From Candidatus Desulfosporosinus infrequens (GTDB lineage Bacteria; Bacillota; Desulfitobacteriia; Desulfitobacteriales; Desulfitobacteriaceae), in the NCBI GenBank assembly GCA_900290375.1, contig OMOF01000668.1:1-34253 (forward strand): a stretch of 34,253 nucleotides of DNA, given 5' to 3'. Shown here piece by piece: positions 26,387 to 33,901 of the stretch; position 1 is the stretch's first letter; every line of letters starts with the position of its first letter. The notes under the pieces are model-generated. The model had not been told where the DNA came from. It did not search any database and worked only from the letters and a program-made list of their open reading frames with translations. The translations under genes and the position numbers were made by a program.

Positions 26387-28006
26387 CTACGCTTGATATA
26401 ATTCGAGTTTTTCCCCACTAGGACCACGGAAAAAGAAATTATACCGTCCTTCGCCTAAAGCCATAGGCTCAGAAGAGATCAACTCCACCTGATATGCTTG
26501 TAAATGCTCAACGGCTTTAAAAATATCCGCTACCCTCAGGGCTAAATGATTGACAACCCCATCGTCAAAACGTTGACCATCGACCACTTCAACGAGCTCT
26601 ACGATGGTACCCCCTAATTCCAAAAAAACCAGTTCCACATCTCCTGGTTTAATCCGATATAAAAACTTAAAGCCAAGTACCTCTTGGTAGAACCGAAGTG
26701 CCTTCTCCAGATCCACAGCCTTGATTCCAATGTGTTCGACTCCCATAAAAAGGGATTTGCTTTCCATTTTCTCCATAGTTCCCCTCCTCAAACTCTTTTC
26801 CTCAGTTCTTTCGCTTATTAAGGGCAGAATAGCACCCTCCAACTCTAATAGTCTTTGCTTAATGTCCAAGCCTCCGGCGTAACCCGTCAAATTTCCGTTT
26901 TTACCAATGACTCGATGACAAGGGACCATAACTGCAATTGGATTTCTATGATTTGCCATACCCACTGCTCTCTGCCCTTTCAGATTTTCCACCTTTGTAG
27001 CGATATCACCATAAGTACGTGTCTCTCCGTAAGGAATACGCAGAAGTTCCTCCCAAACTAGAAGTTGAAACGGTGTACCGAGCTGATGAAGCGGAATCGT
27101 AAACTCCTTGCGGTTTCCTGTTAGGTACTCTTGAAACTGACGAATAGCTTCACCATTCGGTTCGCGCTTCGGAATTAGAAACCCTTTTGGCAACCAACGT
27201 GACGCCCATATCCGTAAGGACTGTTCCTCCTCAACCGAGGGACCGAGTCCTAACCAACACAACCCCACCGAAGTGGAGGCAACCGTTAATTCGACTTCAA
27301 GGTCATGGATCATCAGCTTTTCTGTCCAAAAAGCAACAGTCTGAGCCTGCCAAAGTTCCTGTACACGGTAGCTCCGTAGTTCTCCATCTTGATAAAGTTC
27401 GAGTGAACCTTGATCATTTTTCAATCGTTGATCCAACTCTTGGGGGATACTCCATTTAGGCCCTTCAGCACGATAAAGAGCAAAGTCATCATGAGGTATC
27501 TTCACTAGAGTATAGATCAAAGCCGCCAACCCCCGTGCTAACGATTCCTCAGACTCTAAGAAAGGCCGTATGCGTTCTTCCAGCGGGTCCACCAAGTGTG
27601 GATTGACTTGAGCCAATTGTCCCAGCCCCCATAGAGCGCCATCTCTCAAACTTTCATCTTCCAAGAGCCCAGAAAGCATCCAGTTAAACTGTCCACACGT
27701 CTCCGAACAATGAGCAATCAGGCTACCTATAGCCTCAGACGCATTCCAAGCCGTCCCCCCTGATTCTTCATTAAGCATCCAAAAATATCGTCGCACTAGT
27801 TCCAGAGCATAGTTTCGCTCTTTCTGCTCGATATAGTGAGCGAAAACCCCTAAGGCTTCTACCGCTCGCCAAAAGACGATTCCATCTTTAACATAAATTC
27901 GTGCCATCAGTTGTCGATAGAGACTCTTATTTTCGTCGCCCCAAGCGAATAGTTGCTTCCAATCCCGGTTCTCTAAGATTCGCTCCACATCTCTTTTCGT
28001 AGGCAT
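26387..28006 (-). CDS. Three-domain fusion: HEAT-like / Ogt methyltransferase / VOC
   Basis: One uninterrupted frame of about 539 aa (571 if begun at 28102, where a Lys/Glu-rich leader with no clear ribosome site precedes). Numbered from 28102: a HEAT-like N-terminal part (about 35-200; FWRAVEALG, DGALWGLGQLA), resembling from memory the DVU0298 family; a complete O6-alkylguanine-DNA alkyltransferase (about 265-425) with acceptor Cys395 in PCHRVIG; and a VOC/glyoxalase domain (454-571) with His457, His519 and Glu567 in metal-ligand positions. Within the linker GAGGAGGGG stands just before an in-frame ATG (26776), so the VOC part (129 aa) may also be made alone. The Ogt unit should repair alkylated guanine; the others' roles here are unknown. 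Confidence 0.82.
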   Translation of the reverse strand: MPTKRDVERILENRDWKQLFAWGDENKSLYRQLMARIYVKDGIVFWRAVEALGVFAHYIEQKERNYALELVRRYFWMLNEESGGTAWNASEAIGSLIAHCSETCGQFNWMLSGLLEDESLRDGALWGLGQLAQVNPHLVDPLEERIRPFLESEESLARGLAALIYTLVKIPHDDFALYRAEGPKWSIPQELDQRLKNDQGSLELYQDGELRSYRVQELWQAQTVAFWTEKLMIHDLEVELTVASTSVGLCWLGLGPSVEEEQSLRIWASRWLPKGFLIPKREPNGEAIRQFQEYLTGNRKEFTIPLHQLGTPFQLLVWEELLRIPYGETRTYGDIATKVENLKGQRAVGMANHRNPIAVMVPCHRVIGKNGNLTGYAGGLDIKQRLLELEGAILPLISERTEEKSLRRGTMEKMESKSLFMGVEHIGIKAVDLEKALRFYQEVLGFKFLYRIKPGDVELVFLELGGTIVELVEVVDGQRFDDGVVNHLALRVADIFKAVEHLQAYQVELISSEPMALGEGRYNFFFRGPSGEKLELYQA

Positions 28007-28173
28007 TGGACACCTGCTCTCTTTAAGTGAATTTATCTTTCTTTTAGTGAATTTCTCTTTTGGTTTACTCTTTTGGTTTTCTTTTTCACTTTCCTCAGCC
28101 ATTTGTTTTAATTTCTACATCTGTTTCTTTCCTAGTTAGGAATAATCTTATCATATTTCAATATAACAATGTA

Positions 28174-28363
28174 ATATTGATTCCCCTGCAGAAAGTATAA
28201 AATGATATAAAATATCAAGTCACTGCAATTATTTTGGTGTCATCCTGAGCGAGAGCGAAGGATCTAGGGCCTTAAGATCCTTCGCTTCGCTCAGGATGAC
28301 AATAAAATGTGATATTAATAGCATGACAAGGGGTCTGGCGCACTCTGCAGCAGAATCAATATT
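28174..28363. repeat. MITE-like hairpin repeat, copy B
   Basis: An inverted near-copy of 9607-9788. Its ends are inverted repeats: AATATTGATTC on the left is complementary to GAATCAATATT on the right, extending imperfectly to the CTGCAG on each side. The core is the GTCATCCTGAGCGA...AGGATGAC hairpin. It occupies most of the gene-free stretch 28103-28538, the rest of which shows only the tautomerase terminator. Confidence 0.78.
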
Positions 28364-28494
28364 GTATTACGAAAAACCGAGGCTGTGCCTTGATCCTTTT
28401 ATTGTTCTTAGATATCATCTTCGTAGGGGCACGATGCATCGTGCCCTCGTGCTTCATCAGTGGTGCCGCATTGTGGCATGGGCGTCTGATACGT

Positions 28495-28523
28495 AAAAAA
28501 AACGGTCCCGAAAAAGGGACCGC
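28495..28523 (-). terminator. Terminator after the tautomerase gene
   Basis: CGGTCCC, loop, GGGACCG on the minus strand followed by eight Ts, 16 bases past the stop at 28539. Confidence 0.9.
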
Positions 28524-28538
28524 GCTCAAGGGATTTCC

Positions 28539-28754
28539 TTAGTCTTTAAGTTCTTTGTATTTACTCCAATAAACTGATTCTGTCAACACTTCGCCGCCGA
28601 TACCCATGTTACTATAGTCATGTTCATCTAGGGTTACAGTAAACGCTGCCATCGGAATTCCTAACGCCTGAGAAGCAGCTTGACTCATTCCGTGAATTAA
28701 GCTCCTCTTCTGGTCAATAGTTAGGGTAGGCCCATCAAAGTTAATCATTGGCAT
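28539..28754 (-). CDS. 4-oxalocrotonate tautomerase family protein
   Basis: 71 aa, the usual size. The second codon gives Pro, the catalytic base after Met removal (MPMINFDGPTLTIDQKRSLI); the beta-alpha-beta pattern continues with ALGIPMAAFTVTLDEHDYSN. GGAGGT lies before the ATG. Known members are small hexameric tautomerases acting on 2-hydroxydienoates or related compounds; the real substrate of solitary copies is usually unknown. It lies about 130 bp downstream of cobK on the same strand, with its own terminator. Confidence 0.88.
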   Translation of the reverse strand: MPMINFDGPTLTIDQKRSLIHGMSQAASQALGIPMAAFTVTLDEHDYSNMGIGGEVLTESVYWSKYKELKD

Positions 28755-28881
28755 TTACACAGCACCTCCGCTAAAAATCATTCTTTACTCTCATTAAAAT
28801 TCCCAGTTAAGCCGTAAAACATGTAAATTTATTAACTCCCTAAAAATTTATTATTTTCTTGAATGTGCCTTATAGCAAAAC

Positions 28882-29607
28882 TTAATTTTTAAAATATCCA
28901 TCGACCCAATTGAGGAGTTCCTTAACATTATACGCTGTCAAACCGATACTATCCTTGATTTTTTTGACTAGTATAACTTCTAACCCTAGTTCTAAAGCTG
29001 CCGAAATCTTCGTGTCTGTCCCACCATCAAGACCACTGTCCCGAGTCAAAAGGATGTCTGCCCCATAAAACTTTAATAATGCTTTATTGATTTCTTTAGA
29101 AAAAGGCCCCTGCATAGCTATAATATCCCTCGGATTAATACCCATATCCTGGCATTTTTGCACTAAACGTCCTTCGGGAAGCACTCTCACAACCAAACGG
29201 GCAGAGCGAGCAAAGGAGCTGCGCACAATACTTTCTAATTGATGGCTACCTGTGGTAACGAAAATCGTTACCAGTCGTTCTTTCTCTAGATATAAGGTAG
29301 GCACACGTTGTTTTAGGTGGAGTAAAGCTTCCTCCCAATGATAAACCGGATAAATTAAGGCACTCGCCGGAATCTTAGTTTCGGCTCTTTCCAACCTGAG
29401 ATAGGGAACACCCCTTTGTTCACACCATTGGTTTAACGAAGCAAACTTACTACTACAGGAAGGATGGCTGGCATCGAGAATAACAGACGGCGTCTGAAGG
29501 CGAGCATTTTCCGTCCAGATTTGTGTGCGTTCAAATTCAAGCCCCCTGTTTTCAAGACCTGCGGCGATCTCACGTGCCGCTGCTGTTTCTCCCAAAAGTA
29601 TGATCAT
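28882..29607 (-). CDS. cobK: Cobalt-precorrin-6A reductase
   Basis: 241 aa. The N-terminal LLGETAAAREIAAGLENRG nucleotide loop, DASHPSC, FVTTGSHQLESI, RVLPEG, and the strong C-terminal block IIAMQGPFSKEIN, LLTRDSGLDGGTDTKISAALELG are diagnostic of CobK/CbiJ. It uses NAD(P)H to reduce cobalt-precorrin-6A in corrin-ring synthesis. It follows cbiO by 62 bp on the same strand and so links cobalt uptake to the pathway that uses it. Also called cbiJ in anaerobic pathways. No other ring-building gene is in the window. Confidence 0.92.
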   Translation of the reverse strand: MIILLGETAAAREIAAGLENRGLEFERTQIWTENARLQTPSVILDASHPSCSSKFASLNQWCEQRGVPYLRLERAETKIPASALIYPVYHWEEALLHLKQRVPTLYLEKERLVTIFVTTGSHQLESIVRSSFARSARLVVRVLPEGRLVQKCQDMGINPRDIIAMQGPFSKEINKALLKFYGADILLTRDSGLDGGTDTKISAALELGLEVILVKKIKDSIGLTAYNVKELLNWVDGYFKN

Positions 29608-29669
29608 TTTAATCAGTCACCCTCCATAGATGTTGAGAACAATTTTCGCATTTCTGGCCAGTTAGCCAG

Positions 29670-30494
29670 TTATCTTGTTTCAAAAAGATTCTTGGCCTGA
29701 CCAATAGTCAAAGGCAGGTTATCCATATTTAAACTACCATCGCGGGCCAGTAATTCGGCTAAATGAGCTACTCTTGGTAGGCGCAAATCAATTTTACGGA
29801 TTATCTCTTTATGTTTAAAAACTTCCGCCGTAGACCCTCCCAAGACGATTTCTCCTTTACTCAATAGATAAACCTTGTCGGCGAGCAAAGGGACAATATC
29901 TACGTCGTGGGTGGCAAAAATCAGCGTAATCCCTTGATCACGGTTAATTGAATTAAGCAATTTAATTAATTTACTTACCCCACGGGGATCTAGGGCAGCG
30001 GTTGGCTCGTCTAAAACCAATACTTCCGGTCGCATAGCCAATACGCTGGCCAAGGCAACTCTTTTTTTTTCGCCGCCGCTTAAATTATGTGGACTTTTGG
30101 CACTATATTCCTGCATGTCCACAACCCGAAGGGCCCAGGCAATCGCTTCATCTAGAGCCTTACCGGAGATACGCATATTCATTAGGCCATAGGCAATCTC
30201 TTGGCGAACTGTAGAATTAAAGAGTTGGTCATCGGGGTCTTGAAAAACCATGCCGATTTTGCTGCGAATTTCCGGCAAATGTTCTTTACAAACTGGCAAT
30301 CCTTGCACAGTAACCGAACCTGATGTGGCCTGTAAGAGACCATTAAAAAGCTGGAATAGAGTCGACTTACCTGCTCCGTTGGGTCCCAGTATTGCAACTC
30401 TTTCCCCTTTTTTTATCGATAGATTTATGTTTTTGAGGGCCGAGCACCCATCACTATATGTATAGCCTACCTCTAAGATGTCGATAAGTCCCAT
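29670..30494 (-). CDS. cbiO: Cobalt ECF transporter ATPase
   Basis: 274 aa. Walker A ILGPNGAGKSTL, Q-loop MVFQDPDDQLF, signature LSGGEKKRVALA, Walker B VLVLDEPTAALDPRG and switch FATHD are intact. Start at 30494 (GGAAGG upstream), 14 bp after cbiQ; a longer frame overlaps cbiQ. It powers the CbiMNQO complex at the inner face of the membrane. Confidence 0.95.
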   Translation of the reverse strand: MGLIDILEVGYTYSDGCSALKNINLSIKKGERVAILGPNGAGKSTLFQLFNGLLQATSGSVTVQGLPVCKEHLPEIRSKIGMVFQDPDDQLFNSTVRQEIAYGLMNMRISGKALDEAIAWALRVVDMQEYSAKSPHNLSGGEKKRVALASVLAMRPEVLVLDEPTAALDPRGVSKLIKLLNSINRDQGITLIFATHDVDIVPLLADKVYLLSKGEIVLGGSTAEVFKHKEIIRKIDLRLPRVAHLAELLARDGSLNMDNLPLTIGQAKNLFETR

Positions 30495-30508
30495 TTTGCA
30501 TCCTTCCT

Positions 30509-31288
30509 TTAGGTCAAAATATCCAAGCTCAACAATAGTATAAGCAAAGACGCAAGGAGTAGCCCATTTTTCCAATCCGCTGAGGGTATTGAGTTCGTAA
30601 AGAATTCAGCTCCAGTACTGGTTTCACTATACCCTCGAGACAACATTGCTTTATAGATCCTAGTGCTGCGGTCGAGAGATTTAATTAACACATGTCCAGC
30701 AACTTTGCCAACATCACGAGCCTGTCGTAGCCAGCTCATCTGGTCACCCATCCGACTGAGCTGCGCACGACGCATACTGCGTGCTGTTTCTTCAAGAATA
30801 AAAACGTAGCGGTACATCATAGCAGCCAGATCAATGATTATACTGGGAACCTTACAGAGGCGCAGTGTTTCTAAAATTTCAATCATCGGCGTCGAAAAAG
30901 AGAGCAAACTGCCTAAAGTAACGGCCGTCATGATCCTCAACAGCATTAAAAAACCAAGTTGCATCCCCTCAATGTACACTGGAAAGGCCAACTTTCCTAT
31001 ATTTAAAACCATCAAGGTGTGGCTTCCATTAGTAAAAAGCAAACTGACGAATACCAACCAAGCGACCCCAAACGGAATATACAAACGAACCCAGAGATTA
31101 CGCCATGGCAGGTGAAGTTTACTGAACAATAGAATACTGCTCATCCATACTATTGCGATAAAATACCAGTGTTGAAAAGCTGTTGAAAGGATAATGCCCC
31201 CCAAAAATATTACAGTCTTGACCCGTCCATCCCAAAGATGCAACGGACTATCCGCTCTGGCCATTTTATCTAAAACTGAGATCTCCAT
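30509..31288 (-). CDS. cbiQ: Cobalt ECF transporter transmembrane subunit
   Basis: 259 aa. Hydrophobic helices, the CbiQ-type segment PSIIIDLAAMMYRYVFILEE, and coupling-helix motifs with Ala-x-Arg-like character (RRAQLSRMG and YKAMLSRGYSE) that contact CbiO. The start is 3 bases after the CbiN-like stop, showing tight coupling. Confidence 0.94.
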   Translation of the reverse strand: MEISVLDKMARADSPLHLWDGRVKTVIFLGGIILSTAFQHWYFIAIVWMSSILLFSKLHLPWRNLWVRLYIPFGVAWLVFVSLLFTNGSHTLMVLNIGKLAFPVYIEGMQLGFLMLLRIMTAVTLGSLLSFSTPMIEILETLRLCKVPSIIIDLAAMMYRYVFILEETARSMRRAQLSRMGDQMSWLRQARDVGKVAGHVLIKSLDRSTRIYKAMLSRGYSETSTGAEFFTNSIPSADWKNGLLLASLLILLLSLDILT

Positions 31289-31291
31289 TGC

Positions 31292-31642
31292 TTATTCCAC
31301 CTTCACTGCTTCCTCTTCCTCTACAACTGGTTTCCCAAAGATTTTTTCCCAGTGGTGTCCTATAATTAAGCCGGCAAAAAAATTAGCCACCGAGAAGGCT
31401 CCAAGCTGCGCATCCCCAGGTAATTCCACGAATGGATGATGTTCCCCTTTCGTAACCGCTGTCGCGAGGTTGTTAACTAAGTCATCCGTACCACCCGCCA
31501 CCATTTTGTGACTATCCATGTATTTCCCCGCTCCAAAAATGAAAAGCAACAAGACAAACATAACAGCTAACAGAACTTTAGTATAGGAATCGAACCATTT
31601 AAATTGTTCCGACGAAATCTTTCCTTTGGTGGTTGACAACAT
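31292..31642 (-). CDS. cbiN: CbiN-like small membrane subunit of the cobalt transporter
   Basis: 116 aa. Two hydrophobic segments (about 25-42 and 83-97) flank a polar loop (DSHKMVAGGTDDLVNN, HHPFVELPGDAQ). Size, topology and place between cbiM and cbiQ fit CbiN, the accessory subunit; identity with classical CbiN is weak by eye, so the name rests partly on context. GAGGAAAAG precedes the ATG. It is the first gene behind the cobalamin riboswitch. A truncated relative lies at 33728-33901. Confidence 0.65.
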   Translation of the reverse strand: MLSTTKGKISSEQFKWFDSYTKVLLAVMFVLLLFIFGAGKYMDSHKMVAGGTDDLVNNLATAVTKGEHHPFVELPGDAQLGAFSVANFFAGLIIGHHWEKIFGKPVVEEEEAVKVE

Positions 31643-31660
31643 CTTTTCCTCCTGACTGGT

Positions 31661-31704
31661 ATAAAAAATAAAAACCTTTCACCACATACAAAGGTAAAAG
31701 GTTT
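31661..31704 (-). terminator. Riboswitch expression-platform terminator
   Basis: AAACCTTTTACC and GGTGAAAGGTTT (minus strand) form a 12-bp stem, ending in TTTTTATTTTTT, 20 bases before the CbiN-like start codon and about 75 bases after the aptamer. Confidence 0.85.
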
Positions 31705-31779
31705 AACTGTTATCTGACAAAATAGTCCCCAAGGTACAGTTAATACACCCCCTAACATTCCCGTAGGTAGTTTGACTTC

Positions 31780-31947
31780 GGAATAAGCAGGTCTCCTGGC
31801 TGAAGATCTTCATCCACTCACGTCTTCCCGGGAATAGATCCCCAGTGACATTTTGTAAGTAGACTCCCTTTTACAGTGGCGGGCACCGCGTCAGCTTAAC
31901 TGACTTCCCTTTTCAATTCTTTCCCTCAGAAAAGAATCACTCATTCC
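31780..31947 (-). ncRNA. Cobalamin (B12) riboswitch aptamer
   Basis: On the minus strand the closing stem GGAATGAG (31947-31940) pairs with CTTATTCC (31787-31780). The core contains GCGGTGCCCGCCACTGT near 31889-31873 and the B12 box GCCAGGAGACCTGC (31800-31787). A terminator follows at 31704-31661, so bound cobalamin should stop transcription of the CbiN-like gene, cbiQ, cbiO and cobK. A small hairpin (31963-31947) just before it could end the cbiM transcript. Confidence 0.95.
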
Positions 31948-32030
31948 TCAATATTTAATTGAGTCATTATACCCCAAACTACAAAGTCTTGTAAACCATA
32001 ACCGAATCTCGCTTTGACCATTTTATCTAA

Positions 32031-33053
32031 TTAAATATGCCCCTCTGACTTACGAACCATACGTTGAATAAAAAGCCCAATGCTCCCGATCACTAACAAG
32101 GCGAAAAACGCTGATATTATATAGCCAAGAGCTTGTTGCCAAAATGTTTGATCAAACCCAGTGATGCCGTAGCCCTTAAATAAGACATGATTCCAGAAAT
32201 CCCCTAGTTTTTCCAAACCGCTCGGAACAAACCCCAATTGAGCTTGTAATGCTTTTCCACCCCATTCTCCCCAAGCCGTTCCGGAGGCCATCAAGCCTAG
32301 GGGCGTGAGCAAAGCAACAACGATCAACCCTGCAATATAGCGACCATAAGGAATGTGAGAGGTAGATTTTCCAGAATCCGTCCGCATTTGAAGCAGAACA
32401 GGGTTAGTGCGTTGCAAATAGGCAATAACCAAACCTGTCACGACTCCCTCAACCGGTCCCGCGATGGTAAGATGAGCAAAGAGCATCGCAGGGACTGCCA
32501 CTCCGAGTCCATACGGGCTATAGAGTGGGGTTCCATTAGCCGCGTGGAAAAGCAAGGGCTGAAGCCCGAACTCAATTCCCGCACATAGTGCAGCCATATT
32601 GAGCCCGATGTAACCTGCAATTCCCGCTCCAATCATGCGACGTTTGGACAGTGTCTCACTTTTTCCTGCGATGAGTTGAAAGATTGCATAACTGACGAAG
32701 GGTAATACAACCGCCATATTAAAGATGTTGGCACCCAAGGCCAGAATTCCACCGTCTCCGAAAAAAAGCGCTTGAATAATTAGGGCGATTGACACAGAAA
32801 TCATGGCGGCCCAGGGTCCTAATATAACAGCTAGCAGGGATCCACCGACAGCGTGAGCGGTCGTTCCATCTGGGATTGGAACATTGAACATCATAAGGGT
32901 AAAGGAAAACGCAGCACCGACTGAAAGCATCGGAATGTACTTAGCTCGAACCGTACTGGCTGTTTTTGAGGCGGCTACTGCTGCAGTGATTGCACTGACA
33001 AAGCCAAGGACTGCATCTGTTTGGGGACTAAGATATCCGTCTGGAATATGCAT
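32031..33053 (-). CDS. cbiM: CbiM cobalt-binding subunit with C-terminal extension (PDGLE-like)
   Basis: 340 aa, longer than the usual 220-250. The N-terminus MHIPDGYLSP supplies the Met1/His2 metal site; PDGTTAHAVGG supplies His67; LFFGDGGILALGANIFNMA is the family core. After about residue 235 an added part (IAGLIVVALLTPLGLMASG, then a loop and a last helix 308-328) looks like the PDGLE/CbiN-like module fused to some CbiM/NikM proteins. The ATG at 33053 has GGAGGAG upstream; longer frames lack a ribosome site. It binds Co2+ (the B12 riboswitch argues against nickel). It precedes, but is not preceded by, the riboswitch; its own leader has an attenuator-like fold. Confidence 0.9.
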   Translation of the reverse strand: MHIPDGYLSPQTDAVLGFVSAITAAVAASKTASTVRAKYIPMLSVGAAFSFTLMMFNVPIPDGTTAHAVGGSLLAVILGPWAAMISVSIALIIQALFFGDGGILALGANIFNMAVVLPFVSYAIFQLIAGKSETLSKRRMIGAGIAGYIGLNMAALCAGIEFGLQPLLFHAANGTPLYSPYGLGVAVPAMLFAHLTIAGPVEGVVTGLVIAYLQRTNPVLLQMRTDSGKSTSHIPYGRYIAGLIVVALLTPLGLMASGTAWGEWGGKALQAQLGFVPSGLEKLGDFWNHVLFKGYGITGFDQTFWQQALGYIISAFFALLVIGSIGLFIQRMVRKSEGHI

Positions 33054-33111
33054 ACTAATACTCCTCCTTTTTTCTATTCTTGAATCCCAAGCACCTTCTT
33101 TACATCTAAAC

Positions 33112-33174
33112 AAAAAAACCATAAAGTAGACTCTGACGAGTCAAACCTCCATGGTTTTGCAAACACCTTCATGG
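33112..33174 (-). promoter_or_regulatory. Attenuator-like leader of cbiM
   Basis: On the minus strand AAAACCAT (33158-33151) pairs with ATGGTTTT (33122-33115), enclosing GACTC-GTCA-GAGTC (33142-33129), and ends in seven Ts: an intrinsic terminator about 60 bases before the cbiM ATG. Just upstream CCATG (33174-33170) can pair with CATGG (33153-33149), which would block the terminator's left arm. A TATAAT -10 lies at 33216-33211. The ligand or signal is unknown; no riboswitch class is recognised. Confidence 0.55.
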
Positions 33175-33302
33175 TCTTGCTCTACGCTATTATTTTTGCA
33201 TTCTCTGCTTATTATATTCTACAATTATTCACCAATTCCTGCCGAAAAGCTCCTCAGGATAAAATAAATTATTCAATTTACAATTCCGTCATTAAGATTC
33301 CA

Positions 33303-33659
33303 TTAATTTCCGCATTCATCATGATGCTTATGCTCGTGACAAATAGAACCCGTAGATTTAAGCGAACCCTGTAAATAGCTATTCGCTGCGGCTTCAACAT
33401 TTCCTTTAGCACCTGTGATAACTTCAATACCTTTCTCGTTGAAGATTGTGACGGCCCCGCCACCCATCCCTCCGGAAATAATTACATTCACTCCCATATC
33501 GTTTAAGAAATTTGGTAAAAAGCCAGGCTTATGACCGGGATTGGGGATGGATTCGCTCTTAATAATTTGATTGTTCTCTGTTTCAAAAATACTAAAACCC
33601 TCACAATAACCGAAATGCTCTGTAACCATTCCATTGCCACTTGCAACTGCAATTTTCAT
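33303..33659 (-). CDS. NifX/NifB-type dinitrogenase iron-molybdenum cofactor domain protein
   Basis: 118 aa from the ATG at 33659 (GGAGG upstream). KIAVASGNGMVTEHFGYCEGFSIF opens the FeMo-cofactor-binding-like fold; NVIISGGMGGGAVTIFNEKGIEVITG is its glycine-rich core. The tail CHEHKHHDECGN is rich in His and Cys and should bind metal. Family members carry or insert metal clusters; free-standing copies occur in many anaerobes without nitrogenase. Its place between two cobalt transporter genes suggests a metal-linked role, which is inference. Confidence 0.83.
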   Translation of the reverse strand: MKIAVASGNGMVTEHFGYCEGFSIFETENNQIIKSESIPNPGHKPGFLPNFLNDMGVNVIISGGMGGGAVTIFNEKGIEVITGAKGNVEAAANSYLQGSLKSTGSICHEHKHHDECGN

Positions 33660-33691
33660 TTTGTTTCCTCCATTCAGTACTCCGTTATTAG

Positions 33692-33750
33692 TTATTGACA
33701 TATGCTCTTTACTGTTTTTAGTATACTCTATTTTGAACATATGTCAATAA
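33692..33750 (-). promoter_or_regulatory. Promoter of the NifX-like gene flanked by a 13-bp inverted repeat
   Basis: Minus-strand promoter TTGACA (33747-33742), 16-bp spacer, TATACT (33725-33720). CATATGTCAATAA (33738-33750) covers the -35; its exact reverse complement TTATTGACATATG (33692-33704) lies about 10-20 bases after the expected transcript start. Such paired sites suit a repressor binding as two dimers. Confidence 0.7.
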
Positions 33751-33901
33751 TATTAGGCCAGAACGTTAGATAACGTTCTGGCCTAATATTTTCACAAGTA
33801 AACAGCAACCGGACAAACTGGACAGATGGGAGAACTCTAGTATAGAAATCTAACCACTCAAATTGTTCTGTAAGAGCTTTACTTTCAACGTTTGACAACA
33901 T
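33728..33901 (-). pseudogene. Truncated CbiN-like gene remnant
   Basis: From the ATG at 33901 the first 34 residues (MLSNVESKALTEQFEWLDFY, then TRVLPSVQFVRLLF) match the start of the intact CbiN-like protein at 31642 (MLSTTKGKISSEQFKWFDSY, then TKVLLAVMFVLLLF). After that the similarity ends in a 20-bp hairpin and the frame stops at 33728, giving 57 residues with no second helix. The first helix now holds Gln and Arg. The ATG overlaps the 3' end of the edge cbiM, as expected for an original cbiM-cbiN pair. Confidence 0.75.
33749..33790. terminator. Perfect 20-bp hairpin with 2-base loop
   Basis: AATATTAGGCCAGAACGTTA (33749-33768), GA, then its exact complement (33771-33790). It lies in the tail of the truncated cbiN and ends at the -35 of the NifX-like promoter. 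AT-rich stem ends could serve as the T-tract, so a terminator between the two minus-strand units is likely, but a distinct T-run is missing. Confidence 0.55.

Noticed and set aside
28296-28496. Plus-strand open frame of 66 codons
   Set aside because: It starts inside the MITE-like repeat copy B and has no ribosome site or recognisable sequence.
33112-33174. Calling the cbiM leader a NiCo or second cobalamin riboswitch
   Set aside because: No B12 box or CCCGCCACTGT core is present, and the NiCo four-stem core cannot be recognised by eye.
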